From the IMG/VR virus record IMGVR_UViG_3300025880_000024, positions 1-47,580 of that record: a stretch of 47,580 nucleotides of DNA; one strand, 5' to 3'. This document shows positions 30,310 through 39,298 of this stretch, in pieces. The position numbers and the translations under genes were made by a program. The notes under the pieces were generated by a model. It did no database searches. It was not told where the DNA came from and saw only the letters and a program-made list of their open reading frames with translations. Source of the DNA: a virus. Every line of letters begins with the position of its first letter. Position 1 is the stretch's first letter.

Positions 30310-32043
30310 ATGGATGATTTGTTTGAAGAAGCTGCAACTGAAGGTATGGACGTAGATCCTATTTCAGGTAATGAGATTCCAGAAGGAGTATCAGGCAAGA
30401 ACGTACGTGATGACGTAGATGCTAAACTATCTGAAGGTGAGTTTGTTATACCAGCTTACGCAGTTAAGTTCTTTGGAGTTGACTACTTCGAGAAACTCCT
30501 TAAGAAAGCTAAGAAAGGTAACGAAGAGTTAGCTAATGAAGGTAGGTCTGAAGGTGAAGGTCTTGAGATGCAGATGGGTGGCTTAGTCCCAGCGGCTAGA
30601 ACTAGAGGTCAGGTTAGAAGTAATCAAGATTTATCTACTATGCAGATACAAAGTCCTACTAAAGCCGATAACCTTATTAATAAAGATAACATGACTGAGG
30701 TTGATGAAAAAGGTGACTTTAAGGAGATGCCTTCTAAGGAAGATCTACCTAGTGAAGAGGATAAACCACAAGAACTGTTCATAGGTGGTATTGTTAAAAA
30801 GGCTAAGAAGCTGGTAGGTCTAGGTGGTGGAGGAGGAGGAGGAGGTTCGTCTTACGAAGCACCAGAAAGGCAGTTTGGTGTAGGTGAGTATGACCCTTCT
30901 AACTTTATGAGCAAATGGAATGCGACTGACTACGGTATGGGTTTCTCTACTAGACCTGAGTACAGTGGTAACGGTCCTGTTAAAGCTGCTTATACTTCTA
31001 AGGTTCAGTGTCCAGAAGGTTACGTTCTAGATGAGAAACAGAACATATGTGTGCCTGTTGCTCAGCAGAAAGCACAGGATATTGCTAAGAACGCTGGTCA
31101 AATCAAAAACCCTAACTCTGAGGGAGAGCCACGTACTGGTGACGACAGAGCAGGAACTACAGGAAACTCCGTTAGACAACCTAGCGGTGGTCAAGGAGAT
31201 GCTAGTAAGAGTACCCCAGGAAGTGGTGGTCGTGGCTTCGGTGGTAACTGGACTTCTAAGTTTGACTACTCAGACACAGATTCCTTAGTAAATCAAACAT
31301 TAACTACACTGGGTTCCACAGAAGCTGCTGATGCTAAGAACGATGGTACTAGCCGTTTTGGTAACATAGGTGAAAGTATTGTAGGTGGCGTAGTAGGACG
31401 ACTAGGTAGCGGTGCCGTAGGACAGGTTCTAGACTTAGGTGGTGACGTCATAAGTATGCGTACAGCTTCTATTGCTAATGCTAATGCTCAGTATCTAGAC
31501 TCCATCGGTAAGAAGAAGGAAGCACAACAGGTACGTGACGCTGCTGACAAGTATGCTGAAGATAAAGGTCTGGTAGGGCGCTTCGGTGTCATTAAGGATG
31601 ACTACAACGGAACTCAACGCTTTGAGAACGCTAAAAAGCAAGGTCTATTTGATCAAGTAAAAAGCTTAGTATCACCTAGAAAGACTACAACTACTTCTAC
31701 GTCTCAAAGTGGTAAAGGGTCAGTAGGTACTGGAAGCTCATCAGCGCCTACTACAAGTGTACGTCCTCAGGCTCGCCCAAGTAAAGGTGGTGTGAAGTCT
31801 GGTAACAGCTCTAAAGGTGGTTACAATGCCCAAGGTAAATCAGGTAATGAAGGTAACCCAACAGGCGGTGATGGCAGCGGTGGCTACGATAACAATGGTA
31901 AGTCTGGACGTGCTGGCACTTGGGCTAAAGGCGGTATCGTCAAACCTAGAGTTAAGACTAAGACAGTTAAGGACATGGAAGCAAAGAATAAAGCTAAAAA
32001 GGTTTCAAAAGGTAAGAAAGGATTAGGACGTAAGACTAAGTAA
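30310..32043 (+). CDS. Low-complexity virion-associated protein (577 aa)
   Basis: Residues 1-75 contain VDAKLSEGEFVIPAYAVKFF and GVDYFEKLLKKA, a motif I associate with virion proteins of podoviruses. Then come a Gly run (LGGGGGGGGSS), a region with two cysteines (VQCPEGYVLDEKQNICVP), an alanine-rich helical part (about 350-430) and a Ser/Gly/Lys tail that ends KGKKGLGRKTK. The protein is probably disordered over half of its length. It lies between the fibre and the scaffold genes, so a structural role is likely, but none is proven. Confidence 0.65.
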   Translation: MDDLFEEAATEGMDVDPISGNEIPEGVSGKNVRDDVDAKLSEGEFVIPAYAVKFFGVDYFEKLLKKAKKGNEELANEGRSEGEGLEMQMGGLVPAARTRGQVRSNQDLSTMQIQSPTKADNLINKDNMTEVDEKGDFKEMPSKEDLPSEEDKPQELFIGGIVKKAKKLVGLGGGGGGGGSSYEAPERQFGVGEYDPSNFMSKWNATDYGMGFSTRPEYSGNGPVKAAYTSKVQCPEGYVLDEKQNICVPVAQQKAQDIAKNAGQIKNPNSEGEPRTGDDRAGTTGNSVRQPSGGQGDASKSTPGSGGRGFGGNWTSKFDYSDTDSLVNQTLTTLGSTEAADAKNDGTSRFGNIGESIVGGVVGRLGSGAVGQVLDLGGDVISMRTASIANANAQYLDSIGKKKEAQQVRDAADKYAEDKGLVGRFGVIKDDYNGTQRFENAKKQGLFDQVKSLVSPRKTTTTSTSQSGKGSVGTGSSSAPTTSVRPQARPSKGGVKSGNSSKGGYNAQGKSGNEGNPTGGDGSGGYDNNGKSGRAGTWAKGGIVKPRVKTKTVKDMEAKNKAKKVSKGKKGLGRKTK

Positions 32044-32113
32044 TATTAATAACTCCGATAGAATATATAAGGCCACTCAGCTATAAGCTGACCCCAACAT
32101 AAAGGAATACATA

Positions 32114-33013
32114 ATGGCTAATAATGAAATGGTAAAAGAGTCAACTCCAACTAAAGGATTCTCTGACAGAGGTTCAAACTACGCAGCTAAACAAGCTAAA
32201 CTAGACGCAGACGAAGCAGAGATTGCTGCGTTAGTTAAGGCTCATGCAGAGGGTGACGAAGAAGATACACCCGAAGAAGCCTCAGATGTAGTTGAACAAG
32301 AGACTGAGGAGACACAAGAAGAAGATGACTCTAACCTATCACGCGAAGAGAAGTCATTTAAGAAACGTTACGGTGACCTACGCCGCCATATGGCTGAGAA
32401 AGAGAAAGAGTGGAAAGCTTCACTTGAATCTACTAACTCAAGCTCAGTCCGTCCCCCTTCTTCTGATGAAGATATTGAAGAATGGGCATCTAAGTACCCT
32501 GAGATTGCAGCTATTGTAGAAACTATTGCTGATAAGAAAGCATCAGCTAAGTTTGAACAAGCGGAAACTCGGTTCAAGGAACTAGATGATGCAAAGTATG
32601 AAGCTACTCGAACTAAAGCTGAAACAGCTATTCGTAAAGCTCACTCAGACTTTGATGAACTACGAGAAGCAGATGAGTTCCACGATTGGGTAGAAGAACA
32701 GCCCAAGTGGGTACGTGATGCTTTATATGAGAACTCAGATGACGCCCAGAGTGTTGTACGTGTTCTTGACTTGTACAAGGTAGACAATGGTTTAACTCCT
32801 TCAGCTAAGAAGGCTAAAGCTAAAGATGCCGCTAAGACAGTTACTAAACGTAAGAGTCGCACACAAGTTGACTCTGATAGCCTAAACTCACAGATTCGTG
32901 AGTCGGATGTACAGAAGATGTCTGATTCAGAGTTTGAAGATAGGTATGAAGAGATACAAACAGCTATGTCTTCTGGTAAGTTTGTATACGATATCTCAGG
33001 TAAAGCAAGATAA
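32114..33013 (+). CDS. Head scaffolding protein
   Basis: The 299-residue protein lies directly before the capsid gene and is highly charged and helical: an acidic stretch (GDEEDTPEEASDVVEQETEE), long helices (LSREEKSFKKRYGDLRRHMA) and a C-terminal helix with EDRYEEIQTAMSSGKFVYDI. Podovirus scaffolds share place, size and composition. It would guide assembly of the prohead and leave it before maturation. Confidence 0.8.
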   Translation: MANNEMVKESTPTKGFSDRGSNYAAKQAKLDADEAEIAALVKAHAEGDEEDTPEEASDVVEQETEETQEEDDSNLSREEKSFKKRYGDLRRHMAEKEKEWKASLESTNSSSVRPPSSDEDIEEWASKYPEIAAIVETIADKKASAKFEQAETRFKELDDAKYEATRTKAETAIRKAHSDFDELREADEFHDWVEEQPKWVRDALYENSDDAQSVVRVLDLYKVDNGLTPSAKKAKAKDAAKTVTKRKSRTQVDSDSLNSQIRESDVQKMSDSEFEDRYEEIQTAMSSGKFVYDISGKAR

Positions 33014-33037
33014 ATCGTATATAATATAAAATAGTAC

Positions 33038-33066
33038 TTGACATTTGATGTTAAGTATGATATAAC
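33038..33066 (+). promoter_or_regulatory. Sigma70-type promoter for the major capsid gene
   Basis: TTGACA (33038-33043), 17 bases, TATAAC (33061-33066), in the context AGTACTTGACA. It begins 24 bases after the scaffold stop codon and gives the capsid gene its own strong transcript. Confidence 0.85.
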
Positions 33067-33326
33067 TGAGAGTATAGCGTTGTGATACATAGCGTTATAC
33101 TTACAGTTAGGTTCGACGGAACCACTACTGAACACTAATAAATCACTAAGAACTACCTAACAAGTATAGGCCCATTTGATCATCTCTTAAGGCTTGATCT
33201 CCTTAATACTTGAACTGAATGCACCCTAAGACACGTTAGCCTCTTGCCATGATTGTTTATGTTCCCTTAATGGAGTACATTTGTACTTTATATATCAAGC
33301 CTAATACATCTTGAAAGGATAAAACA
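33067..33326 (+). promoter_or_regulatory. Long capsid mRNA leader (about 250 nt)
   Basis: No gene is seen in this stretch. It holds the direct repeat ATAGCGTT (twice near 33074-33095), a short stem GGTTC-GACG-GAACC (33112-33125 region), and at its end GAAAGGATAAAACA before the capsid ATG. A long structured leader may stabilise the capsid message or control its translation. Confidence 0.5.
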
Positions 33327-34394
33327 ATGGCTTTTCCATCAGCAGCAGGTTGGGGTAACTTACCCAACGGTAACTTCTCACCAGTTATCTATTCCAAGAA
33401 AGTCCAATTAGCATTCCGCAAGAAAGCGATCTGCATGGACGTAACTAACAGCGACTACTTTGGTGAGATTGCTTCGCAAGGTGACACAGTTCGCATCATT
33501 AAAGAGCCAGAGATTTCAGTAAGCGCATATGAGCGTGGTACTGTTATTGCTGCGCAAGACCTTGATGACGCTGACTTCTCACTTGTGGTTGATAAAGCTA
33601 ACTACTTTGCATTCAAAATGGATGACATCGAAGAAGCTCATAGCCACATCAACTTTATTGATCTTGCTACAAACCGTGCGGCTTACCGCTTGGCTGACCA
33701 GCTTGACCAAGAAGTCTTAGGCTATCTGTCAGGTTACAAACAGTCTGCTATTCACACTAACTCTGATACAGTTAATGACACTGTCTCTGGTACTGTCGCA
33801 GACGTAAACGCTGGTACAGACGAATTGCTTGCTACAATGAAACTTAACAAAGGTTCATTCGGTAACATCACAGCTGGCGGAGATAACTCCATCCCAGTTG
33901 CTGCTCGTCTCCCAGGAGCTACTACTCTTCCAGATGAGTACGCTTCACCTGTTATGGTTATTAACCGTATGGGTCGTTTGCTTGACCAACAGAACGTTGA
34001 CAAAGATGGCCGCTGGTGCATTATTGACCCAGTGATGCTTGAAGTGTTAATGGACGAAGACTCACGCTTCCTGAACGCCGACTTCGGTGAAACAGGTGCG
34101 CTTCGTAACGGTCTGGTACTAAGCAAGTGGAATGGCTTCCGCGTTTACGTATCTAACAACCTACCGTCTGTTGGTACTGGCCCAGCAACTACAGGTACTG
34201 CAGATCAGAATGCTAACTACGGTGTTATCGTAGCTGGACATGATTCTGCTGTAGCTACTGCTGAGCAAATCAACAAGACAGAGACTTACCGTGACCCAGA
34301 CAGCTTTGCTGATATTGTTCGTGGTATGCATCTCTATGGCCGTAAGATACTTAGGCCCGAAGCTCTTGTCAACGCCAAGTACAACTTAGCGTGA
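33327..34394 (+). CDS. Major capsid protein
   Basis: The 355-residue protein directly follows the scaffold, has its own promoter and leader, and is followed by a stable hairpin, all signs of a very highly expressed gene. Segments such as DYFGEIASQGDTVRIIKEPE, DKANYFAFKMDDIEEAHSHI and LNKGSFGNITAGGDNS are consistent with an HK97-fold coat protein of podoviruses. Codons include CGC and TTC forms used more than in neighbours, fitting high expression. Confidence 0.9.
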   Translation: MAFPSAAGWGNLPNGNFSPVIYSKKVQLAFRKKAICMDVTNSDYFGEIASQGDTVRIIKEPEISVSAYERGTVIAAQDLDDADFSLVVDKANYFAFKMDDIEEAHSHINFIDLATNRAAYRLADQLDQEVLGYLSGYKQSAIHTNSDTVNDTVSGTVADVNAGTDELLATMKLNKGSFGNITAGGDNSIPVAARLPGATTLPDEYASPVMVINRMGRLLDQQNVDKDGRWCIIDPVMLEVLMDEDSRFLNADFGETGALRNGLVLSKWNGFRVYVSNNLPSVGTGPATTGTADQNANYGVIVAGHDSAVATAEQINKTETYRDPDSFADIVRGMHLYGRKILRPEALVNAKYNLA

Positions 34395-34414
34395 TAATCT
34401 AACCTACACTAACA

Positions 34415-34438
34415 GAGGCTCTCCTTCGGGGGAGTCTC
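34415..34438 (+). terminator. UUCG-loop hairpin after the capsid gene
   Basis: GAGGCTCTCC-TTCG-GGGGAGTCTC forms a 10-bp stem (two G-U pairs) with a UUCG tetraloop, 20 bases after the capsid stop. The following bases ACCTATTTAATAG are only partly U-rich. It is probably a terminator with readthrough or a 3' stabiliser. Confidence 0.7.
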
Positions 34439-34463
34439 ACCTATTTAATAGATAAGGTGACAG

Positions 34464-35147
34464 ATGGCATATACATACTTAGACTTAACTAATGAAGTCC
34501 TATCTCGTATGAACGAGGTTACTCTTACTGACGCTGGCTTTGGTGCTGCAAGAGGATTTCAAGTTCAATGTAAGAATGCTGTTAATGATGCTATAAACTA
34601 TATTGATACCTCTGCCTTTAACTGGCCCTTTAACCATGGAACATACACTGACCTACTAGTTGCTGGTCAGACCCGCTACTTCATTCCTTATAACGCTAAG
34701 TCTATAGACTACGATACATTCCGTTTAGTAGGAGATACTAACTTAGGTGTTACTGGAACTAAACTAGTAATACTAGCATACAAAGAGTACGTTGCTAAGT
34801 TTATTAGTCAAGAAGATGAAGCCGATAAAGGAGCTGTACCTAGGCGTATTGTACGTACTCCTGATAACAACTTCTTACTTTACCCTTACCCAGACAAAGC
34901 TTATTCAATTAAGTATGATTATGTATACAAACCTTTACCTCTAGTGTCTCCTTTAGATGTACCCTTTATACCTGAGATACATCGTCAAGTTATAGCTGAC
35001 GGTGCTACTGCTTACTCTTACCAATTTAGAGGTGAGCTAGAGCAGTACGAAGCTAACTGGGCTAGGTTTGAAACAGGTATTACAGATATGCGTACGCTAC
35101 TCTCTAATAACTACCCCTACGTACGTTCCACTGTAATCACATTCTAA
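34464..35147 (+). CDS. Tail tube protein A-like (gp11-type adaptor)
   Basis: The 227-residue protein begins MAYTYLDLTNEVLSRMNEVT and has a helical N-terminus, a beta middle (RYFIPYNAKSIDYDTFRLVG) and a helical C-terminus (IADGATAYSYQFRGELEQYE). Size and place after the capsid match the podovirus adaptor/tail tubular protein A, which joins the portal to the tail nozzle. Confidence 0.8.
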   Translation: MAYTYLDLTNEVLSRMNEVTLTDAGFGAARGFQVQCKNAVNDAINYIDTSAFNWPFNHGTYTDLLVAGQTRYFIPYNAKSIDYDTFRLVGDTNLGVTGTKLVILAYKEYVAKFISQEDEADKGAVPRRIVRTPDNNFLLYPYPDKAYSIKYDYVYKPLPLVSPLDVPFIPEIHRQVIADGATAYSYQFRGELEQYEANWARFETGITDMRTLLSNNYPYVRSTVITF

Positions 35148-35167
35148 ACTAAGAAAGGTAGACAAGT

Positions 35168-36874
35168 ATGGCAGATGAATCTGGCCTAAGTCCATATGTC
35201 TTCCCTCTTGAAGGTGGACTCGTACTTAACAAATCTAACTTCTCAATAAAACCTGGAATGGCCCTAGAGCTAGAGAACTTCGAGCCTTCTGCCACAGGTG
35301 GATACCGCCGTATAAATGGATACACAGCTTGGGGACTAGAAGTACCCTATACTGACTCGCCTGTTGAACCAGTTCTTATGTCAGCCTTTTATAAAGGTGA
35401 AGTGATTGCAGCTAGAGGGTCAGCAGTATACCGTTCTACAAACGGTAAAGCATTACTTAAACAACCAGTAGGGGTTAGTGAGACTACGTTAGTTGTGGAT
35501 AGCACATCTGGTTTCTCAGACACAGGAGTCCTCCTACTAGAGACTGAGTACGTAGAGTACACAGGCTTAACTGATACTGAGTTTACAGGCTGCACCAGAG
35601 GTGCCTTAGGTACTTCAGCAGAAGTCCATGTCTTAAACATTACTATAGAACAAAGCTGGACTACCATTGAGACAGGACGTACAGGAGCTAATAAGTACCA
35701 GTTTATAATTGGTGCTCTTACTGGTCCTCTTAAGTTAATATACGCTGATGGAACTAACCCTGCGTCAATGTGGGACGGGTCTACTGTTACCCAGATAACA
35801 GGCGCTTTAGCTCCATTAGATCCTCAATACTTAACTGACTTTAAGAATACTGGATTCTACGCTGGTATGTCTGCTAATCCACAGGAAGTGGTCTACACAG
35901 CTCCAACTACATCAGACGACTTTGACCCAGCTAACGGCGCTGGTAGCTTTGTTGTAGATGAACCTGTTACAGGTCTGACTGTCTTTCGTGATTCATTGTA
36001 TATCTTCTCAGCTAACCGTATCTACAGGTTAAGTGGTTCTACAGCAGAAGACTATGTACTTACACCTATTACTAGAAGTATTGGATGTCGTAACGGATGG
36101 ACTATCAAGGAGTTTGCAGGAGACATTGTATTCCTTGGACCTGATGGTCTTCGTACTATTGCTGGTACAAACAAGATTGGTGACGTTGACTTAGGTTCTA
36201 TCTCTTCTCAAGTTCAACAGTTGTTTCAAGGTCAGACTAAGGTATCGGACTTTGAGTCTCTAGTTATACCTAACAAGACTCAATACCGTATATTCTTTAG
36301 TGACCCTGAGACACCAAAGGAAAGCACAGTAGGTGTCATTTGTACTCGTAAACAAGAAGGATACGAGTACGCTACCACAAAGGCTATACGACCTTCTTGT
36401 ACTGATACTGAAGAATACTTAGGAGAGTACTTTGTTATCTTCGGTGGTTATGACGGTAGAGTTTACCGTCTTGAAGAGAGTACTACGTTCGACGGCAGTC
36501 CTGTTATTGGACGTTACCGTAGTTCAGATATCACAGCTGGTGATCCAGGTATTCGTAAAGCATTTCAACGTATTATCATTAACTATACACCTGAAGGTAC
36601 TGTAAACTCTAACTTATATATTAGATACGATTACGAATCCTCAGATGTTCCCAGACCAGATCCTTACCCTTTTGATTCAACTAAGATTGTGGCTTTATAC
36701 GGTACAGGTCGTTATGGTTTTGTTAATTATGGTGGTCAGAGTAACCCACTAGTAAGACAAGCTATTGAGGGTTCGGGGTTCGCATTAGCAATACGTGTTA
36801 TTGACCAAGGTATATCCGATCCATACACGCTGAAGGGTTTTCAGCTTGAGTTCACTACGGGCGCAAGACGCTAA
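35168..36874 (+). CDS. Tail nozzle / stabilisation protein (568 aa)
   Basis: The N-terminus contains MALELENFEPSATGGYRRIN, a motif of podovirus tail nozzle or stabilisation proteins, followed by a long beta-rich body with propeller-like repeats (LTVFRDSLYIFSANRIYRLS, GDIVFLGPDGLRTIAGT, YRLEESTTFDGSP). It is shorter than T7 gp12. AGAAAGG lies upstream. It would form the tail nozzle below protein A. Confidence 0.8.
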   Translation: MADESGLSPYVFPLEGGLVLNKSNFSIKPGMALELENFEPSATGGYRRINGYTAWGLEVPYTDSPVEPVLMSAFYKGEVIAARGSAVYRSTNGKALLKQPVGVSETTLVVDSTSGFSDTGVLLLETEYVEYTGLTDTEFTGCTRGALGTSAEVHVLNITIEQSWTTIETGRTGANKYQFIIGALTGPLKLIYADGTNPASMWDGSTVTQITGALAPLDPQYLTDFKNTGFYAGMSANPQEVVYTAPTTSDDFDPANGAGSFVVDEPVTGLTVFRDSLYIFSANRIYRLSGSTAEDYVLTPITRSIGCRNGWTIKEFAGDIVFLGPDGLRTIAGTNKIGDVDLGSISSQVQQLFQGQTKVSDFESLVIPNKTQYRIFFSDPETPKESTVGVICTRKQEGYEYATTKAIRPSCTDTEEYLGEYFVIFGGYDGRVYRLEESTTFDGSPVIGRYRSSDITAGDPGIRKAFQRIIINYTPEGTVNSNLYIRYDYESSDVPRPDPYPFDSTKIVALYGTGRYGFVNYGGQSNPLVRQAIEGSGFALAIRVIDQGISDPYTLKGFQLEFTTGARR

Positions 36875-36888
36875 GGGAGTTATAATAA

Positions 36889-38199
36889 ATGTCAGGTTAT
36901 GTACGCCAAAGTTCTTATATTGACGGTGACGTTATACAAGCGTCAGACTCTAACACTGAGTATGAGGCTCTTGTTATTGCCTTTAATAATCAGGTAGGAC
37001 ACTCACATGACGGTTCAGCATCTGAAGGACCAGTTATAGGCCTTATAGGTGATGCTGGACTAATTAATCCTCTTAACAAGATAAGAGTAGACAGTATAGC
37101 AAGTACTATTAACTTCTCTATCAATGTATCTGATGTATCTGAGGAACAGATTAAACTAGTAGACGGGGTGTTGTTCCCTGCTGTTACTAACGATGTGGAC
37201 TTAGGTACTGATCTACTTAAGTTCAAAGATGCCTACTTTAACGGTACAGTTGAGATAGGGACACTTTCTATTAGTAACGTTATAGGCTCACCTAGTTTTG
37301 GCACAGTGGACATAAACGGCGGTACGATAGACGGAACGACCATTGGTGCAGATGTACCCTCCACTGGTAGTTTTACTAGTATAGATGCCGATACAGTTGA
37401 TATAGACGGTGGTACAATAGACGGTACTACTATAGGTGGTGTAGTAGCCGCATCTGGTAGCTTCACTGATTTAGGTGCTACAGGTGATATCACTGTGGAT
37501 GGTACTGTAGATGGGCGTGATGTAGCTGTTGATGGTACTAAGTTAGACTCCATTGAAGGTAATGCTGATGTAACAGATACAACTAATGTTGAAGCTGCTG
37601 GTGCTCTTATGGATAGCGAGCTGACTAACATAACTGCGGTCAAGGCTTTAGACCAAGGTGTGTCTACAACAGATACTCCTACCTTTGCAGGTGTCAATAC
37701 GAATACACTAGACCTAACAACGATTGAAGTAACTAACATAAAAGCTAAAGATGGTACAGACTCAGCTTCGATAGCTGACTCAACAGGCGTTATGTCAATA
37801 GACTCAGCAGTCATAACAAGTGCTGATATTAACTCAGGTACTGTAGACGCTACACTAGGTGGTACAACACCTGCTGCTGCAACAGTAACAACCTTAGTAG
37901 CAACTAACGGTGGCTCTCTGACAGGTACTTGGTCTGACTTAGGGTCAGTAACTACAGTAGACATAAACGGTGGTACTATAGACAACACTACAGTAGGTGC
38001 TGTTGACCCAGCTGAAGGTTACTTTACTAACTTAACAGCTTCTGGTACTATTAATATAGACCTGTCTAATATCTCTACTACAGGTGTTCTAGCAGTTTCT
38101 AGTGGCGGTACAGGGGCTGCAAATGAGGAAGATGCTCGTACTAACTTAGATGTAGACGTAGCAGGCACTGCACTTGCTCTTTCAATAGCATTAGGATAA
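36889..38199 (+). CDS. Tail fibre protein with VDINGGTIDGTTIG repeats (436 aa)
   Basis: The N-terminal domain (MSGYVRQSSYIDGDVIQASD ... HSHDGSASEGP) is an attachment-type module seen in marine phage fibres. The middle has three imperfect copies of a unit like VDINGGTIDGTTIG followed by SGSFT (near residues 139, 168 and 362), and a long beta-rich shaft rich in Thr, Asp and Val. It ends with the common motif LAVSSGGTGAANEEDARTNL. It likely forms a trimeric fibre. Confidence 0.8.
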   Translation: MSGYVRQSSYIDGDVIQASDSNTEYEALVIAFNNQVGHSHDGSASEGPVIGLIGDAGLINPLNKIRVDSIASTINFSINVSDVSEEQIKLVDGVLFPAVTNDVDLGTDLLKFKDAYFNGTVEIGTLSISNVIGSPSFGTVDINGGTIDGTTIGADVPSTGSFTSIDADTVDIDGGTIDGTTIGGVVAASGSFTDLGATGDITVDGTVDGRDVAVDGTKLDSIEGNADVTDTTNVEAAGALMDSELTNITAVKALDQGVSTTDTPTFAGVNTNTLDLTTIEVTNIKAKDGTDSASIADSTGVMSIDSAVITSADINSGTVDATLGGTTPAAATVTTLVATNGGSLTGTWSDLGSVTTVDINGGTIDNTTVGAVDPAEGYFTNLTASGTINIDLSNISTTGVLAVSSGGTGAANEEDARTNLDVDVAGTALALSIALG

Positions 38200-38212
38200 G
38201 GAACTAAACAAT

Positions 38213-38521
38213 ATGGCAAACGTCTTTAAGAACTCAACGGATACAGCAGTAGGTACTTCACCTTCTACTTCGTATACTGTTCCAGCGGCTACTACTTCTG
38301 TTATGATTGGAATGACAGTAGCTAATACATATTCTCAACAAGTAATTGTGTCTGTACAGGCAGCGGGTGTATACTTAGTTAAAGAAGCACCTGTCCCCGT
38401 TGGATCAAGCCTCAGTGTACTGGACGGTAAGATCATACTAGAGGCATTCGATACTGTTGTTGTAACATCAAGTGATAGTGCTTCTATTGACGTTATCATA
38501 TCAATTCTGGAGCAGACCTAA
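38213..38521 (+). CDS. Small tail-associated beta protein (102 aa)
   Basis: The protein (MANVFKNSTDTAVGTSPSTS...) has the layout of small marine-phage tail proteins: VFKN start, VPAATTSVMIGMTVANTYSQ and a beta-sandwich-like rest. It lies between fibre genes and its stop overlaps the next start. A role in fibre or tail tip is inferred from place. Confidence 0.7.
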   Translation: MANVFKNSTDTAVGTSPSTSYTVPAATTSVMIGMTVANTYSQQVIVSVQAAGVYLVKEAPVPVGSSLSVLDGKIILEAFDTVVVTSSDSASIDVIISILEQT

Positions 38522-39039
38522 TGGCTGGTTACTTAGGGTCTGAGGCAGTCTTCCTGTCAGCTTCCCTAGCTGAGATAAAGGGTGATGCTAGCGTAGGTGG
38601 TGATCTCAGTGTTGAAGGCGTCCTTAATACAACCAACGGTATAACCTTTGGAGCTGGTACTGATATTCTGAATGATTACGAGGAGGGTACTTGGGTACCC
38701 AATATTATTGGGGAAGTCACAAGTAGCTCTGGTACCTATACAAAGATTGGAGACATTGTCACTGCTCACTTTTGGATTGAGTTACCTAACATCGGTTTCT
38801 CCACAGACCCAGCTCTACTAGAAGGTATACCTTACTCTAGCAACTTCTCAGGAAGTACTGATGCTCGTAGAAGCGCTGGGTACACAACGTACAACACTGA
38901 TAGTAAGGCTGCTTCTTTATTGTTTGAAACCGTTGACAGAGTGGGTTTTAGAGCTGACCCAGGAGGAGCAGCCTTGGACAGAGGAACATTGGCTGGTAAC
39001 ACTTACTGGGGAACCCTAGTTTATACAACTGATAGTTAA
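38521..39039 (+). CDS. Tail fibre tip-like protein (172 aa)
   Basis: The first residues (MAGYLGSEAVFLSASLAEIK) form an attachment part. Then DASVGGDLSVEGVLNTTNG and NDYEEGTWVPNIIGEVTSSS match a module very frequent in marine phage fibres (YEEGTWTP ... YTKIGDIVTAHF). It is a C-terminal receptor-type domain. The start codon overlaps the previous stop (TAATG). Confidence 0.75.
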   Translation: MAGYLGSEAVFLSASLAEIKGDASVGGDLSVEGVLNTTNGITFGAGTDILNDYEEGTWVPNIIGEVTSSSGTYTKIGDIVTAHFWIELPNIGFSTDPALLEGIPYSSNFSGSTDARRSAGYTTYNTDSKAASLLFETVDRVGFRADPGGAALDRGTLAGNTYWGTLVYTTDS

Positions 39040-39052
39040 TAAGGAGGTCAAC

Positions 39053-39295
39053 ATGGCCCTTTCAGAGAAAACAATAGTAGACAAGATAGAAATAGTAGGT
39101 GAGTTTAAGATTGTACAAGTACGTACAGCCCGTATTATTCTTGAAAACGGTGTAGAGTTAAGCCGTTCATTCTCACGCCACGTTGTAGCACCAGATGCTA
39201 ACGTGTCAGGCGAGAGTGCAGAAGTACAGGCTATCTGTGAAGCGGTACATACGTTAGCAGTTAAATCAGCATACGAAGATCACAAAGGATTATAA
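39053..39295 (+). CDS. Small tail-module protein (80 aa)
   Basis: The protein (MALSEKTIVDKIEIVGEFKI ...) is a small beta-plus-helix sequence typical of marine phages between fibre genes. AAGGAGG lies upstream of the ATG. It may be a fibre chaperone or small virion part; no motif proves it. Confidence 0.65.
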   Translation: MALSEKTIVDKIEIVGEFKIVQVRTARIILENGVELSRSFSRHVVAPDANVSGESAEVQAICEAVHTLAVKSAYEDHKGL

Positions 39296-39298
39296 GTA

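Noticed and set aside
32077-32091. Hairpin TCAGCT-ATA-AGCTGA before the scaffold gene
   Set aside because: Six-base stem with a three-base loop and no U tract; too weak to call a terminator.
33100-33130. tRNA T-arm-like GGTTCGACGGAACC
   Set aside because: No acceptor, D or anticodon arm can be built around it; it is a plain short stem. No tRNA gene was found elsewhere.
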